A stretch of 64,000 nt of DNA from Bog-532 sp963824545 (lineage in GTDB: Bacteria; Actinomycetota; Actinomycetes; Streptosporangiales; Streptosporangiaceae), in NCBI GenBank assembly GCA_963824545.1, contig CAWGPP010000024.1, forward strand, positions 1 through 64,000, given 5' to 3'. Shown piece after piece: positions 39,185-47,085 of the stretch. The position numbers and the translations under genes are program-made. Each line of letters begins with the position of its first letter. Position 1 is the stretch's first letter. Below the pieces are notes generated by a model that did no database searches, was not told the DNA's origin, and saw nothing but the letters and a program-made list of their open reading frames with translations.

Positions 39185-39880
39185 ATGGCACGCAAGCCGA
39201 CGAGCAATGCCTGGCAGTGGAGCCGATCCGCAGAGACCCGGCGCGTCCTGCTGGCGGCCGCGCGTGAGGTGTTCGCCGCGCATGGTTACGACGGCGCCAG
39301 CATCGCGGACGTCGTCGAGCGGGCGGGTTCCAGCGTCGGCAGCCTCTACCATCACTTCGGCGGTAAGGCGGAGCTGTTCGTCGCGCTCTGGCAGGACCAC
39401 CAGGACGCACAGGAACAGCGCGTGGTCAGCGCCGTGGCCAAGGCCCGCGCTCAGGAGGAGGCCCGGGCGCAGGGTGAGGCCCGCGCGCAGGGTGAGGCCG
39501 GCGGCGGGGAGGAGAGCTGCGAAGAGGCGGCGGCCGGCGGTGGGGAGGACCTGCTGACGCTGTTCATCGAGGGGGCCAGGGCCTACTTCGACGGCTCATG
39601 GGCGCAGCGCGATGTCGCGCGGCTGTTCATGACGGGCGACGGGCCGCCCGGGTTCGAGATGATGCGCCGCACGCGCAGCCACGAGTGGGTCCGGCAGAAC
39701 GCGGTGCTGCTCGGCGCCGGGACCGACCCCGTGGACCGGATGACGGTCGCGATCCTCACCACGATCATCGGCGAGGCGGCACGGGAAATCGCGGCCAGTT
39801 CGTCCCGCGAGGAGGCGAACGCCCTGGCCGACGCGGCCGTGACCCTCATCCGCCGCCTGGACCCCCTCCGCCCCGCCTAG
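39185..39880 (+). CDS. TetR family regulator, probable repressor of the acyl-CoA degradation operon
   Basis: 231 residues. TetR_N is ETRRVLLAAAREVFAAHGYDGASIADVVERAGSSVGSLYHHFGGKAELF (about 17-66). The effector domain has a Gln/Ala/Glu/Gly insertion made of short repeats (ARAQEEARAQGEARAQGEAGGG, about 94-115), so part of it is expanded low-complexity sequence. ATG at 39185. It is divergent from the acyl-CoA dehydrogenase gene with an inverted repeat between, the classic arrangement for local repression relieved by acyl-CoA. The last codons overlap the next gene on the minus strand by 4 bp. Confidence 0.82.
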   Translation: MARKPTSNAWQWSRSAETRRVLLAAAREVFAAHGYDGASIADVVERAGSSVGSLYHHFGGKAELFVALWQDHQDAQEQRVVSAVAKARAQEEARAQGEARAQGEAGGGEESCEEAAAGGGEDLLTLFIEGARAYFDGSWAQRDVARLFMTGDGPPGFEMMRRTRSHEWVRQNAVLLGAGTDPVDRMTVAILTTIIGEAAREIAASSSREEANALADAAVTLIRRLDPLRPA

Positions 39881-40788
39881 GCGGGCGGGCCTGCCGTCCG
39901 GTCATCCGGGCGGGGCCGGACGGCCTCGTCCGGGTACGGGCGGGCGTACTCCATGGCGGGGACGCGCGGCCCGGCGCCGTGCCGCGGCCCGGGCTGGGCC
40001 GTGCGCTGGGCCGGGCGGCGCTGGACGTCGCGGTGGGTCACGGCCAGGAACGCGACCAGCACAAAGATGGCCAGCGCCAGCACCAGGGCCACCCGGCCGT
40101 CGCCCAGGCCCAGGCCGCCGACGCTGTGCGGCTTGCCCAGCCAGTCGGCGAACGACGCGCCGAGCGGGCGGGTCGCCACGTAGGCGAACCAGAACGAGAA
40201 CACGGCGTTCCAGTGCAGCAGCCGGAAGCCGAGCGCCGGGATGGCGATGATGCCGGCGAACAGGATCCCGGACGCGAAGTAACCCAGGTGGAAGCTCACC
40301 GCGGTCAGGTCGCCGAGCGCCGTGCCCATGGCGAAGGTGGCGACGACGGCGAGCCAGTAGAACACCTCGCGGCGCGGCGTGTTGATGGTGTGGATCGACA
40401 GCGTCCGCTCGGTCCGGTCCCAGGCGACGAAGACGGCCGCCAGGACCACGGCGTACAGGACGCTGGAGACGATGTACGGGACGCCGAAGCCGACGTGCAG
40501 CACGTCCGCGGCCATGGTGCCGAACACGCCCACCATGACGACGGCCAGCCAGTACGTCCACGCGATGTAGCGGCGGACCGAGAACTGCAGGACCAGGGCG
40601 GCCACGAAAAACACGAAACCGATGCCGACCGCGGCGACCGGATTGATGGCGTGGACGAGGTAATCGGACGTCGATTCGCCCATGGCCGTGGACAGGGCCT
40701 TGATCACCCAGAAGTAGACGGTGATCTCGGGCACCCGGAGGGCGCCCGGGATCGTGAGCCGACTCAGCGGACGGCGATCGGTAACCAC
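39877..40788 (-). CDS. COG4705-like multi-span membrane protein
   Basis: About 303 residues from GTG 40788 (start uncertain; a longer frame to 40860 exists and no good Shine-Dalgarno decides). Roughly eight hydrophobic spans are visible, and the same motif recurs in the two halves: PEITVYFWVIKALSTAMGESTSDYLV early, then REVFYWLAVVATFAMGTALGDLTA. A duplicated W-x2-K/V...T-AMGE/T-x-x-x-D core is typical of COG4705 proteins, for which metal or organic-acid roles have been suggested but none is proven. The C-terminal 60 residues are Pro/Arg-rich and presumably cytoplasmic. It converges with the TetR gene. Confidence 0.7.
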   Translation of the reverse strand: MVTDRRPLSRLTIPGALRVPEITVYFWVIKALSTAMGESTSDYLVHAINPVAAVGIGFVFFVAALVLQFSVRRYIAWTYWLAVVMVGVFGTMAADVLHVGFGVPYIVSSVLYAVVLAAVFVAWDRTERTLSIHTINTPRREVFYWLAVVATFAMGTALGDLTAVSFHLGYFASGILFAGIIAIPALGFRLLHWNAVFSFWFAYVATRPLGASFADWLGKPHSVGGLGLGDGRVALVLALAIFVLVAFLAVTHRDVQRRPAQRTAQPGPRHGAGPRVPAMEYARPYPDEAVRPRPDDRTAGPPA

Positions 40789-40882
40789 CCGGCCAGTGTA
40801 GAAGTGCTGTAGAAGCCCGGCAACCGCGTCCCGGCAAATGCCGGGGCGCGGCTCGGGCAACTCTCGGTAAAGCGGGCGGCGG

Positions 40883-41923
40883 TCAGGACAGCCGGCGGCG
40901 GACCCACCAGAAGCAGGCCCAGGCCAGCAGGATCGCGACGGTCAGGAAGATGCCCAGCTCCAGCCACTGGAAGGTCCAGTACCGGTCCGCGGGCTGGTAG
41001 ACGACCACCTGCTTGAGGTTCTTCTGCGCGAGCGCGCTGAAGCATGCCTGGGGACCGTTCTGCGGCAGCGCCTGGCAGGCCTGCGGGACCGCGCCGAGCG
41101 CCGTCGAGCCGGAGGACGTGGTGACCTGATTGGAGTAGATCCAGGCGCCGGGCACGCTGGGAGCCGACGCGAACACGCCCGCGATCTGGCCGTTCTGGTT
41201 GATCCCGAGCCCGTTGATGTTGCTGGCGGTCAGCGGCACGGTGTTGGTCACCGGCGTGATGAGGTGCGGGCGGATCCACAGCGGCACGGCGATCTGGACG
41301 ATGGCGAACACGGCCAGGGTGACGGCCATGGCCGGGATGGTGCGCCGGACCATGAGGCCGATCAGCACGCCCAGCGTGAACGCGAACGCCGCGTAGCCGA
41401 TGGGCGCGATGCCGCGGGCGCCGAAGAGCAGCGGGAAGAAGCGGGGCTCGATGCCTCCTGTTGACCCGATCCCGGCCGCGTGGTCGATGGGACTCGCCCA
41501 CCAGCCGAGGATGAGGCTGAGCAGCCCGGCAAGCGCCATGCTGGTCAGGCCGAGGACGCCGAGCTTGACCGTCAGCCAGCGTTCCCTGGTGACGCTCTGG
41601 TTCCAGGCCAGCCGGAACGTGCCGCTCTCCAGTTCGCGGGCGATCAGCGGCGCCCCCCAGAACAGGCCGATCACCGCGGGCAGCACGATGATCAGCGCAG
41701 CCCCGAAAGTGTAGGCCAGCTTGTCAAGCTGGTCCGCGGTGACCAAGTTCAGGAACGAGCCGGCCGACGCGCCGCAGTTGCTGTGGCAGGTCCCGAAGCC
41801 GCTCTGCCGGGCCAGGGCGACCACGTGCGGCCCGGTAACCAGCAGCAGGATGGCGAAGGCGGCCAGCGCGGCCGAGACCGCGATGGCCTGCGTGCGGAAC
41901 TGACGCCAGGTCAGCCAGATCAT
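40883..41923 (-). CDS. ABC-2 type transporter permease
   Basis: 346 residues from ATG 41923. MIWLTWRQFRTQAIAVSAALAAFAILLLVTGP is the first span; AALIIVLPAVIGLFWGAPLIARELESGTFRLAWNQSVTRERWLTVKLGVLGL is characteristic of ABC-2 permeases of the YtrB/C group. Four more spans follow, with a large external loop before the last span (WLELGIFLTVAILLAWACFWW). The start overlaps the ATPase stop by ATGA, so the pair is translationally coupled. Third gene of the GntR, ATPase, permease operon. Family members export drugs, lipids or peptides; substrate unknown. Confidence 0.85.
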   Translation of the reverse strand: MIWLTWRQFRTQAIAVSAALAAFAILLLVTGPHVVALARQSGFGTCHSNCGASAGSFLNLVTADQLDKLAYTFGAALIIVLPAVIGLFWGAPLIARELESGTFRLAWNQSVTRERWLTVKLGVLGLTSMALAGLLSLILGWWASPIDHAAGIGSTGGIEPRFFPLLFGARGIAPIGYAAFAFTLGVLIGLMVRRTIPAMAVTLAVFAIVQIAVPLWIRPHLITPVTNTVPLTASNINGLGINQNGQIAGVFASAPSVPGAWIYSNQVTTSSGSTALGAVPQACQALPQNGPQACFSALAQKNLKQVVVYQPADRYWTFQWLELGIFLTVAILLAWACFWWVRRRLS

Positions 41924-42813
41924 CGCTGCACCTCCAGGGCGGGACGGGAACTGCGGTGGCCGTTGGCGGCCTGGCTCATGTACGCCAGCACCAGGTCTTC
42001 GAGGCTGAGCTGCTCGACGGTCCAGGCCGGGTCGAGCACCGGCTGGCGCGAGTGGATGATCAGCGTGCTCTGCCGGTCGGTGTGCGTCCCCTGGATGACC
42101 TGCTGGTCGCCGGGCAGCGTGGCCGGGTCGCGGCGCGGTCCGATCAGCCGGTGGTGGCGGGCGATCAGCGCGTCCACGTCGCCCGCGATCTGCACCCGTG
42201 AGGCCGCGAGCACGACGAGGTAGTCGCAGACTCGCTCCAGGTCGGCGACCAGGTGGGAGGACAAGACGACGCTGAGTTCCTGGTCGGCCACCGCCTCCAT
42301 CAGGTCCTGCAGGAACTCGCGGCGGGCCAGCGGGTCCAGGCTGGCCACCGGCTCGTCCAGGATGAGCAGCCGGGGGCGCTTGGCGATGGCCAGGGTGAGC
42401 GCGAGCTGGGCGCGCTGGCCACCGGACAGCTTGCCGGCCTTCTGGGCCGGGTCGAGGCCGGTCCGGCCGATGCGGCCCTCGGCGTAGGCGGCGTCCCAGC
42501 CGGGGTTCAGGTGGGCGCCGAGGCGCAGGTGGTCCGCGACAGTCAGGCCCGCGTAGACCGGCGTGTCCTGGGCCAGGAAGCCGACCTTGGCCAGCTGGCC
42601 CGGGCCGCTGGCGGGCTCCCCGCCGAGCACGGTGATCGTGCCCGTGGTCGGCGCGAGCAGGCCCACGGCCAGGTGCAGCAGGGTAGTTTTGCCGGCCCCG
42701 TTCGGGCCGACCAGGCCGGCTACCCGGCCCTCGGGGATCTGCAGCGTGCAGTCGCTGAGCGCCCACCGTTGCCGGTAGCGCTTGCCCAGCCCGCTGGCGT
42801 CTAGGGCGGTCAT
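41920..42813 (-). CDS. ABC-2 exporter ATP-binding protein
   Basis: 297 residues. Walker A GPNGAGKTT, Q-loop FLAQDTPVYAGLTV, signature LSGGQRAQLALTLAIA, Walker B LLILDEPVASLDP, H-loop VLSSHLVADLERV. A C-terminal regulatory extension of about 80 residues (QQVIQGTHTDRQSTLIIHSRQP...) is as in YtrB-type ATPases. It overlaps the GntR gene stop by four bases at its start and the permease start at its end. Operon membership is therefore clear. Confidence 0.9.
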   Translation of the reverse strand: MTALDASGLGKRYRQRWALSDCTLQIPEGRVAGLVGPNGAGKTTLLHLAVGLLAPTTGTITVLGGEPASGPGQLAKVGFLAQDTPVYAGLTVADHLRLGAHLNPGWDAAYAEGRIGRTGLDPAQKAGKLSGGQRAQLALTLAIAKRPRLLILDEPVASLDPLARREFLQDLMEAVADQELSVVLSSHLVADLERVCDYLVVLAASRVQIAGDVDALIARHHRLIGPRRDPATLPGDQQVIQGTHTDRQSTLIIHSRQPVLDPAWTVEQLSLEDLVLAYMSQAANGHRSSRPALEVQR

Positions 42814-43202
42814 GCTATGTCCTCCTGGGAAGCGGACCGAAAGGTGCTCAGGAAGAGGGCCTCGATGCTCTCCTCGTCCATCCCGGCGCGGCGCGCCTTG
42901 CCCAGCCAGCGCCGCAGTTCCCGGCGCAGCGGCTCGTGAGCGGCCAGGGATGCGCCGCTGAGGGTGCCGGTCACGAACGTGCCCACACCCGGCCGCGCCG
43001 CCACCAGCCCCTGGTACTCCAGCTCGCGGTAGGCCTTGAGCACGGTATTCGGGTTGATGGCCAGGCCGGCCGCCACGTCCTTGACCGTCGGCAGCCGGTC
43101 ACCCTCGCGCAGCAGATCCAGCCGCAGCGCGTGCCGCACCTGATGAATCAGCTGCATGTACGGCGCGACGCCGGAGCGAGAGTCCAGGTGGAACTCGATC
43201 AC
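42810..43202 (-). CDS. GntR family regulator, YtrA subfamily
   Basis: 130 residues. Winged helix: PYMQLIHQVRHALRLDLLREGDRLPTVKDVAAGLAINPNTVLKAYRELEYQGLVAARPGVGTFV, the YtrA hallmark, followed by a short helical tail with no effector domain. GTG 43202 has GAGGGG upstream. YtrA regulators repress linked ABC exporters and respond to cell-wall antibiotics; the coupled ATPase and permease genes fit this. The 45 bp upstream contain AT-rich CTAG-type half-sites (CTAGTCTCCTAG), a possible operator. Confidence 0.87.
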   Translation of the reverse strand: MIEFHLDSRSGVAPYMQLIHQVRHALRLDLLREGDRLPTVKDVAAGLAINPNTVLKAYRELEYQGLVAARPGVGTFVTGTLSGASLAAHEPLRRELRRWLGKARRAGMDEESIEALFLSTFRSASQEDIA

Positions 43203-43346
43203 GTAGCCCCTCTATTCATCTAGTCTCCTAGCACATTAGAGAGCTGTGGGCTACCGGCTGTCAAGACCTTCGGCGGCTAGGATTTGGGCTGAGCGTTCCC
43301 ACGAGACGAACCGGAGCAGGCCGCCACGAACGTCGCCAGCAGGCTC

Positions 43347-44726
43347 GTGGCGCTGACGGCCGCCGTGGCCGTGATCGCCGCCGTCCTCGTTACCGCGGCC
43401 GGGCCCAGAAAGGCCCTGCACGCGTCGCACGCGCCCGCCCTGCTGACCGAGGGCATCGCGGTGAACCCGTGCGCGCCGCAGGACGTCATCGTCGTTCCCG
43501 CGCACCGCGCGGCCCGTTACGACGACGATGCCGGCAGCGTCCTGCTCACCCGCGCCAAGACCGCGGCCGGCTGCGCGGCCGCCAGCACCCGGGCCAGCCG
43601 GCGATGGCTCGCGGCCGGTACCGTCCCGGGCACCAGCCCGGCGGTGCGGTCCATGGCCCGGCGCGCGCTGCTGGACCTGCACCTGTCGACCCGGCCGGAC
43701 GGCGCGGTCGTCGCGGGCTGGTACCCCGGCTGGGATTACGCGTGGCCACGCGACTCCAGCTGGGCCGCGGTGGCGCTCGCGGTCAGCGGCCACGGCGCCG
43801 ACGCCCGGCGCGTGCTGGCGTTCCTGCAGCGGGAGCAGAACCGGGACGGCACGTGGGCGGCGCGGTACCAGCCGGACGGCGGCGGTCCCGTCCGCGACGG
43901 CCGCCCGGTGGAACTGGACGCGGTCGGCTGGGTGCCCTGGGCGGTCTGGTCCTGGTACCAGGCCGGCCATCCGCCGCGGTCCGGCCTGGCCGGGCTGTGG
44001 CCGATGGTCAGCGCGGCCGCCGGCGCGGCCGAACGGTCGCTGGATCCGGGCGGCCTGCCCGGCGCCGCCACCGACTACTGGGAGGACGGCACGCAGGTGA
44101 CGCTGGGCACCGCCGCTCCCCTGCTGACCGGCCTGCGAGCCGCGGCCGCCATCGCCGGCGCCCTCGGCCGGGCCCGGCCGGCGCAGGAATGGTCGGCCGC
44201 CTCGGCGCGGCTGGCCCGCGCCATCCAGGCCGAGTTCGGCTGCTACGGCTTCAACCGGCTGCCGGGCGACTCCGCCGGGCCGGATGCGTCGGTCACGTTC
44301 CTGGGGCCGCCGTTCGGGCCCGGCACCGCGGCGCTGGACCACGCCGAGGACGCCGCCGAGCGCACCCTCACCCTGCCCGGCGGCGGGTTGCGGCCCGGCG
44401 CCGGCTGGCCGGGGAACCCGGGCATCGCGTGGACCGCAGAAACCGCCTTCTTCGCGCTGTCCGACGCCGCCACCGGCGAGCACGGCCGGGCCAGCGTACT
44501 GCTGTCCTGGCTGGCGGCGCATAGGACGCCGCTGGGGGCGCTGCCCGAGCAGGTCACCGCCGCAGGCCAGCCCGCCTCGGTGGCCCCGCTGGCCTGGACC
44601 GACGCCGCGGTCCTGCTCGCCCTCACCGCGCAGGCGCACGAGCTGCCGCTCGTCCCGGTGCCGCCGGGCGGCCAAGCGGTCCCGGGTGGCTGCCTGCTGC
44701 CGCCGCTGACCGTCGTCGGCCGCTAA
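43347..44726 (+). CDS. Secreted GH15-like (alpha/alpha)6 glycoside hydrolase
   Basis: 459 residues. It begins with a signal anchor (LTAAVAVIAAVLVTAAGP). The rest is Ala-rich helical, with GWYPGWDYAWPRDSSWAAVALAVSGHGADARRVLAFLQREQNRDGTWAARY and ATDYWEDGTQVTLGTAAPLLTGLRAAA, the GH15 glucoamylase/dextranase-type six-hairpin toroid. WPRDSSW and the WED segment lie at the usual positions of the acid/base region. Substrate is likely an alpha-glucan or trehalose-like sugar, unproven. A GTG at 43347 is assumed; a start 21 bp upstream in frame is conceivable. Monocistronic on this strand. Confidence 0.7.
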   Translation: MALTAAVAVIAAVLVTAAGPRKALHASHAPALLTEGIAVNPCAPQDVIVVPAHRAARYDDDAGSVLLTRAKTAAGCAAASTRASRRWLAAGTVPGTSPAVRSMARRALLDLHLSTRPDGAVVAGWYPGWDYAWPRDSSWAAVALAVSGHGADARRVLAFLQREQNRDGTWAARYQPDGGGPVRDGRPVELDAVGWVPWAVWSWYQAGHPPRSGLAGLWPMVSAAAGAAERSLDPGGLPGAATDYWEDGTQVTLGTAAPLLTGLRAAAAIAGALGRARPAQEWSAASARLARAIQAEFGCYGFNRLPGDSAGPDASVTFLGPPFGPGTAALDHAEDAAERTLTLPGGGLRPGAGWPGNPGIAWTAETAFFALSDAATGEHGRASVLLSWLAAHRTPLGALPEQVTAAGQPASVAPLAWTDAAVLLALTAQAHELPLVPVPPGGQAVPGGCLLPPLTVVGR

Positions 44727-45127
44727 GCAAAGCCGTCCGGTTGCGGCACCGGCCCGCGGATCGCCTGGCGGGCGTCCGCCGCGGCCGGGCTGGCCAGGAA
44801 GGCGAGCAGGGCCAGTTTCTCGGCGCTGCTCGTGCCTGGCTCGGCGTGGTAGATGACGAGCAGCTGACCCTCGGCGCCGCCGATGGCAAGCTTCTCCCGG
44901 CTGAGCGTGAGGTCCCCGACCTGCGGGTGGTGGAGGCGGGTCGGCATGCCCGCGCGAGCCTTCACGTCGTGCCGGGCCCAGAGCCGCCGGAATCGCTCAC
45001 TGGACAGCGACAGCTCGCCGACAAGCTCGACGAACCCCGGGTCGTCCGCATCGCTTCCCACCGATTCGCGGACGCCGGCGGCCGCGCTGACCCTGCCCGG
45101 GGACGCGTTGGCCGAGCTGAACGGCAT
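44723..45127 (-). pseudogene. C-terminal fragment of an XRE/MmyB-like regulator
   Basis: The frame reads DPGFVELVGELSLSSERFRRLWARHDVKARAGMPTRLHHPQVGDLTLSREKLAIGGAEGQLLVIYHAEPGTSSAEKLALLAFLA, the end of the MmyB-like ligand-binding domain of actinobacterial XRE regulators. The helix-turn-helix and first half of the ligand domain are missing; residues 1-25 (PFSSANASPGRVSAAAGVRES) have no homology I can see. The 5' part was therefore lost, perhaps on insertion of the peptidase gene region. The stop overlaps the GH15-like gene's stop by 4 bp. Confidence 0.65.
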
Positions 45128-45151
45128 TGCGGCCGAGGCGACGGCCGCGCG

Positions 45152-46252
45152 CTAGTACGCGCTGCCGCCATGGTGGCGGCGGTAACCGCCGAAGGGGCTG
45201 GAGGGCGCGCCCGACGGGGCGGGCGACGCGCTCGTGGTGGGGGAGACGGCCGGCGTGGTGGCGGCGGCCATGGCGCTGTCCCAGGTAACGGAGAACGCGC
45301 TGCCATTGGCGATCGCCGACGGCGTCGCTTCGGTGACCCCGCCGGCCGAGACCATGGTCAGCCCGGCCACGTTCGCGTTGCCCAGCGGCGCGGCATCGAC
45401 GGCCACGTTGCTGAAGTTCACCGTGCCGAAGTTGGACAGCGGCAGCACGCTGTTCGCGTCGCTCGGCGCCTCGGCGATGATCTCCGCCGAACCGAGCTGG
45501 GCGGTCGCGGACCTCTGGTCCGTATTCTGGGTCCAGCCCTGTGTCTGGTCGCTGAGGGTCAGGGTGAACGCACCGCCGCCGTTCGCGACAACCGAGGCGC
45601 TCATCGCGTCACCGGGGGCGACCGCGTTGTTGTAGAAGACCGGTGCGTTGGGGAACATCTCGAACCAGCCCTGGTAGGTGGCCGCGCCGTTGTTGCAGTC
45701 CGCCTCGGTGCCGGTCTGCTCGACGGTCTGGGTGCCGTCACCGTCGAGGCCGACCCAGAAGCTGGAGAACGTCTGCTGCGCGGTGCACGTCACGGCGGGC
45801 TGGGTCCACGACGCGGACACGCTGGTGAACGTCCCGGGCTGGCCCGCCGCCGCGTATCCGGCCCAGTTCTGGCTGGTCGCCGCGTTGGCGCCGTTAGCGG
45901 TGCCGGACGGGGCGCCACCCGCACCGCTCCAGCCAGCAGCGGCACTCGAGCCAGCAGAGCCGCTCCAGCCTTCTGAGCCGCTCCAGCCAGCAGAGGCGCC
46001 GGTCCCTCCGCCGGGCCCGGCCATGAGGCCACCTGGCCCGCCGCCGAACTGGCTGGCCGTCGATACCGTTCCCCGCTGGCTCGCCACCCGGATGGCCCGT
46101 TCCGTTCCTGGTGATGTCAACGAGACGGCGGCCAGGACGAGCGCGACGGAACTGCCGGCGGCGACCAGCCAAAGGCCGTTACGTACCCGGTTCCTGGTCA
46201 GGCCGCGGCGCGTGCTGGGGGCATCAGTGCCCCGCATTCTGCGGTGCTCCAC
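45152..46252 (-). CDS. Secreted G1 family (eqolisin-type) glutamic endopeptidase
   Basis: 366 residues. An N-terminal signal segment (NGLWLVAAGSSVALVLAAVSL) is followed by a Ser/Gly/Ala/Trp-rich repeat stretch (GWSGSEGWSGSAGSSAAAGWSGAGGAP). The G1 jelly-roll domain is SQNWAGYAAAG, SVSASWTQPAVTC (catalytic Gln), FWVGLDGDGTQTVEQTGTEADC, YQGWFEMFPNAP and GSAEIIAEAPSDA (catalytic Glu). These pepstatin-insensitive acid proteases are known in fungi and some soil bacteria. The C-terminal 30 residues are Thr/Ala/Ser/Pro-rich with a final RRHHGGSAY. GTG start after GGAGAAGGGG. It may act in nutrient acquisition outside the cell. Confidence 0.82.
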   Translation of the reverse strand: MEHRRMRGTDAPSTRRGLTRNRVRNGLWLVAAGSSVALVLAAVSLTSPGTERAIRVASQRGTVSTASQFGGGPGGLMAGPGGGTGASAGWSGSEGWSGSAGSSAAAGWSGAGGAPSGTANGANAATSQNWAGYAAAGQPGTFTSVSASWTQPAVTCTAQQTFSSFWVGLDGDGTQTVEQTGTEADCNNGAATYQGWFEMFPNAPVFYNNAVAPGDAMSASVVANGGGAFTLTLSDQTQGWTQNTDQRSATAQLGSAEIIAEAPSDANSVLPLSNFGTVNFSNVAVDAAPLGNANVAGLTMVSAGGVTEATPSAIANGSAFSVTWDSAMAAATTPAVSPTTSASPAPSGAPSSPFGGYRRHHGGSAY

Positions 46253-46392
46253 GATGAAGGCCCCTTCTCCGCCTGATCTGTATGCGCACGGTTATCGTCT
46301 GCCCGAGATCGCGTGACACGCTAGCGAGACGGGGCGCCGTTAGGTTTCCTTAAGATTTCGGCGAAACATCGCGTGACATCCGGTAACGCGCG

Positions 46393-46412
46393 CTTAACGT
46401 CTTCGCGTTAAG
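46393..46412. promoter_or_regulatory. Inverted repeat in the urease operon leader
   Basis: CTTAACG-TCTTCG-CGTTAAG, perfect 7-bp arms, ends eight bases before the ureA ATG and covers the AAGG Shine-Dalgarno. It may be an operator or an RNA hairpin that hides the ribosome site. The UUCG-type loop would make the RNA stem very stable. Confidence 0.55.
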
Positions 46413-46420
46413 GTTCCGGC

Positions 46421-46723
46421 ATGCTGATTTCGCCGCATGAGCAGGAACGGCTGCTGATTCACGTAGCCGCCGGGCTGGCTCGGGAGCGGCGCGCCCGCGG
46501 ACTCCGGCTCAACTATCCCGAGGCGGTCGCGATGATCACGTCGTTCCTGCTGGAGGGGGCGCGTGACGGCCTGAGCGTTGCGGAGCTGATGCAGTCCGGG
46601 CGCACGGTCCTCGGCCGGGCCGATGTCATGAACGGCGTGCCGGAGATGCTGACCGAAGTGCAGGTCGAGGCGACCTTCCCGGACGGCACGAAGCTGGTCA
46701 CGGTGCACGGGCCGATATCGTGA
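46421..46723 (+). CDS. ureA: Urease subunit gamma
   Basis: 100 residues, typical length. Sequence MLISPHEQERLLIHVAAGLARERRARGLRLNYPEAVAMITSFLLEGARDGLSVAELM and LTEVQVEATFPDGTKLVTVHGPI is highly conserved. It is part of the (alpha-beta-gamma)3 urease that hydrolyses urea to ammonia and carbamate in the cytoplasm. First gene of an operon ureA-B-C-F-G-D with overlaps at most junctions; its stop overlaps ureB's GTG by four bases (GTGA). An inverted repeat in the leader may regulate it. Confidence 0.96.
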   Translation: MLISPHEQERLLIHVAAGLARERRARGLRLNYPEAVAMITSFLLEGARDGLSVAELMQSGRTVLGRADVMNGVPEMLTEVQVEATFPDGTKLVTVHGPIS

Positions 46724-47085
46724 TCCCCGGCGAGATCATCCCCGGCGAGGGGCCCATCGTGCTCAACGCCGGCCGGCCAGTACGCGCCATGGTCGTGGTC
46801 AACACCGGCGACCGGCCGGTCCAGGTCGGCTCGCACTATCACTTCGCCCAGGCCAACCCGGCCCTGGAGTTCGACAGGGACGCCGCGTGGGGGCACCGGC
46901 TGGACATCGCCGCGGGGACCGCGGTCCGGTTCGAGCCCGGCATCGAACGCGAGGTCCACCTGGTCCCGCTGGCCGGGGCGCAGGTCGTGCCGGGCCTGCG
47001 GCTGGGCGGCCGGCGGCTGGACGACGACGGGTTCGACCGCCCGGTCCTCGACGAGGGCGCCAGCAAGGAGGAACTCGGTGGCTGA
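46720..47085 (+). CDS. ureB: Urease subunit beta
   Basis: 121 residues, start GTG in GTGA overlap with ureA. MIPGEIIPGEGPIVLNAGRPVRAMVVVNTGDRPVQVGSHYHFAQANPALEFDRDAAWGHRLDIAAGTAVRFEPG is the conserved beta-subunit core. The C-terminal 20 residues (DEGASKEELGG) are longer than in short beta subunits. It packs between gamma and alpha subunits to shape the enzyme. The stop overlaps the ureC start by eight bases. Confidence 0.95.
   Translation: MIPGEIIPGEGPIVLNAGRPVRAMVVVNTGDRPVQVGSHYHFAQANPALEFDRDAAWGHRLDIAAGTAVRFEPGIEREVHLVPLAGAQVVPGLRLGGRRLDDDGFDRPVLDEGASKEELGG

Noticed and set aside
41924..42766. N-terminal extension of the ABC-2 permease reading frame
   Set aside because: That part of the frame lies wholly inside the ATPase gene in another frame; the ATGA-coupled ATG at 41923 starts the first transmembrane span.
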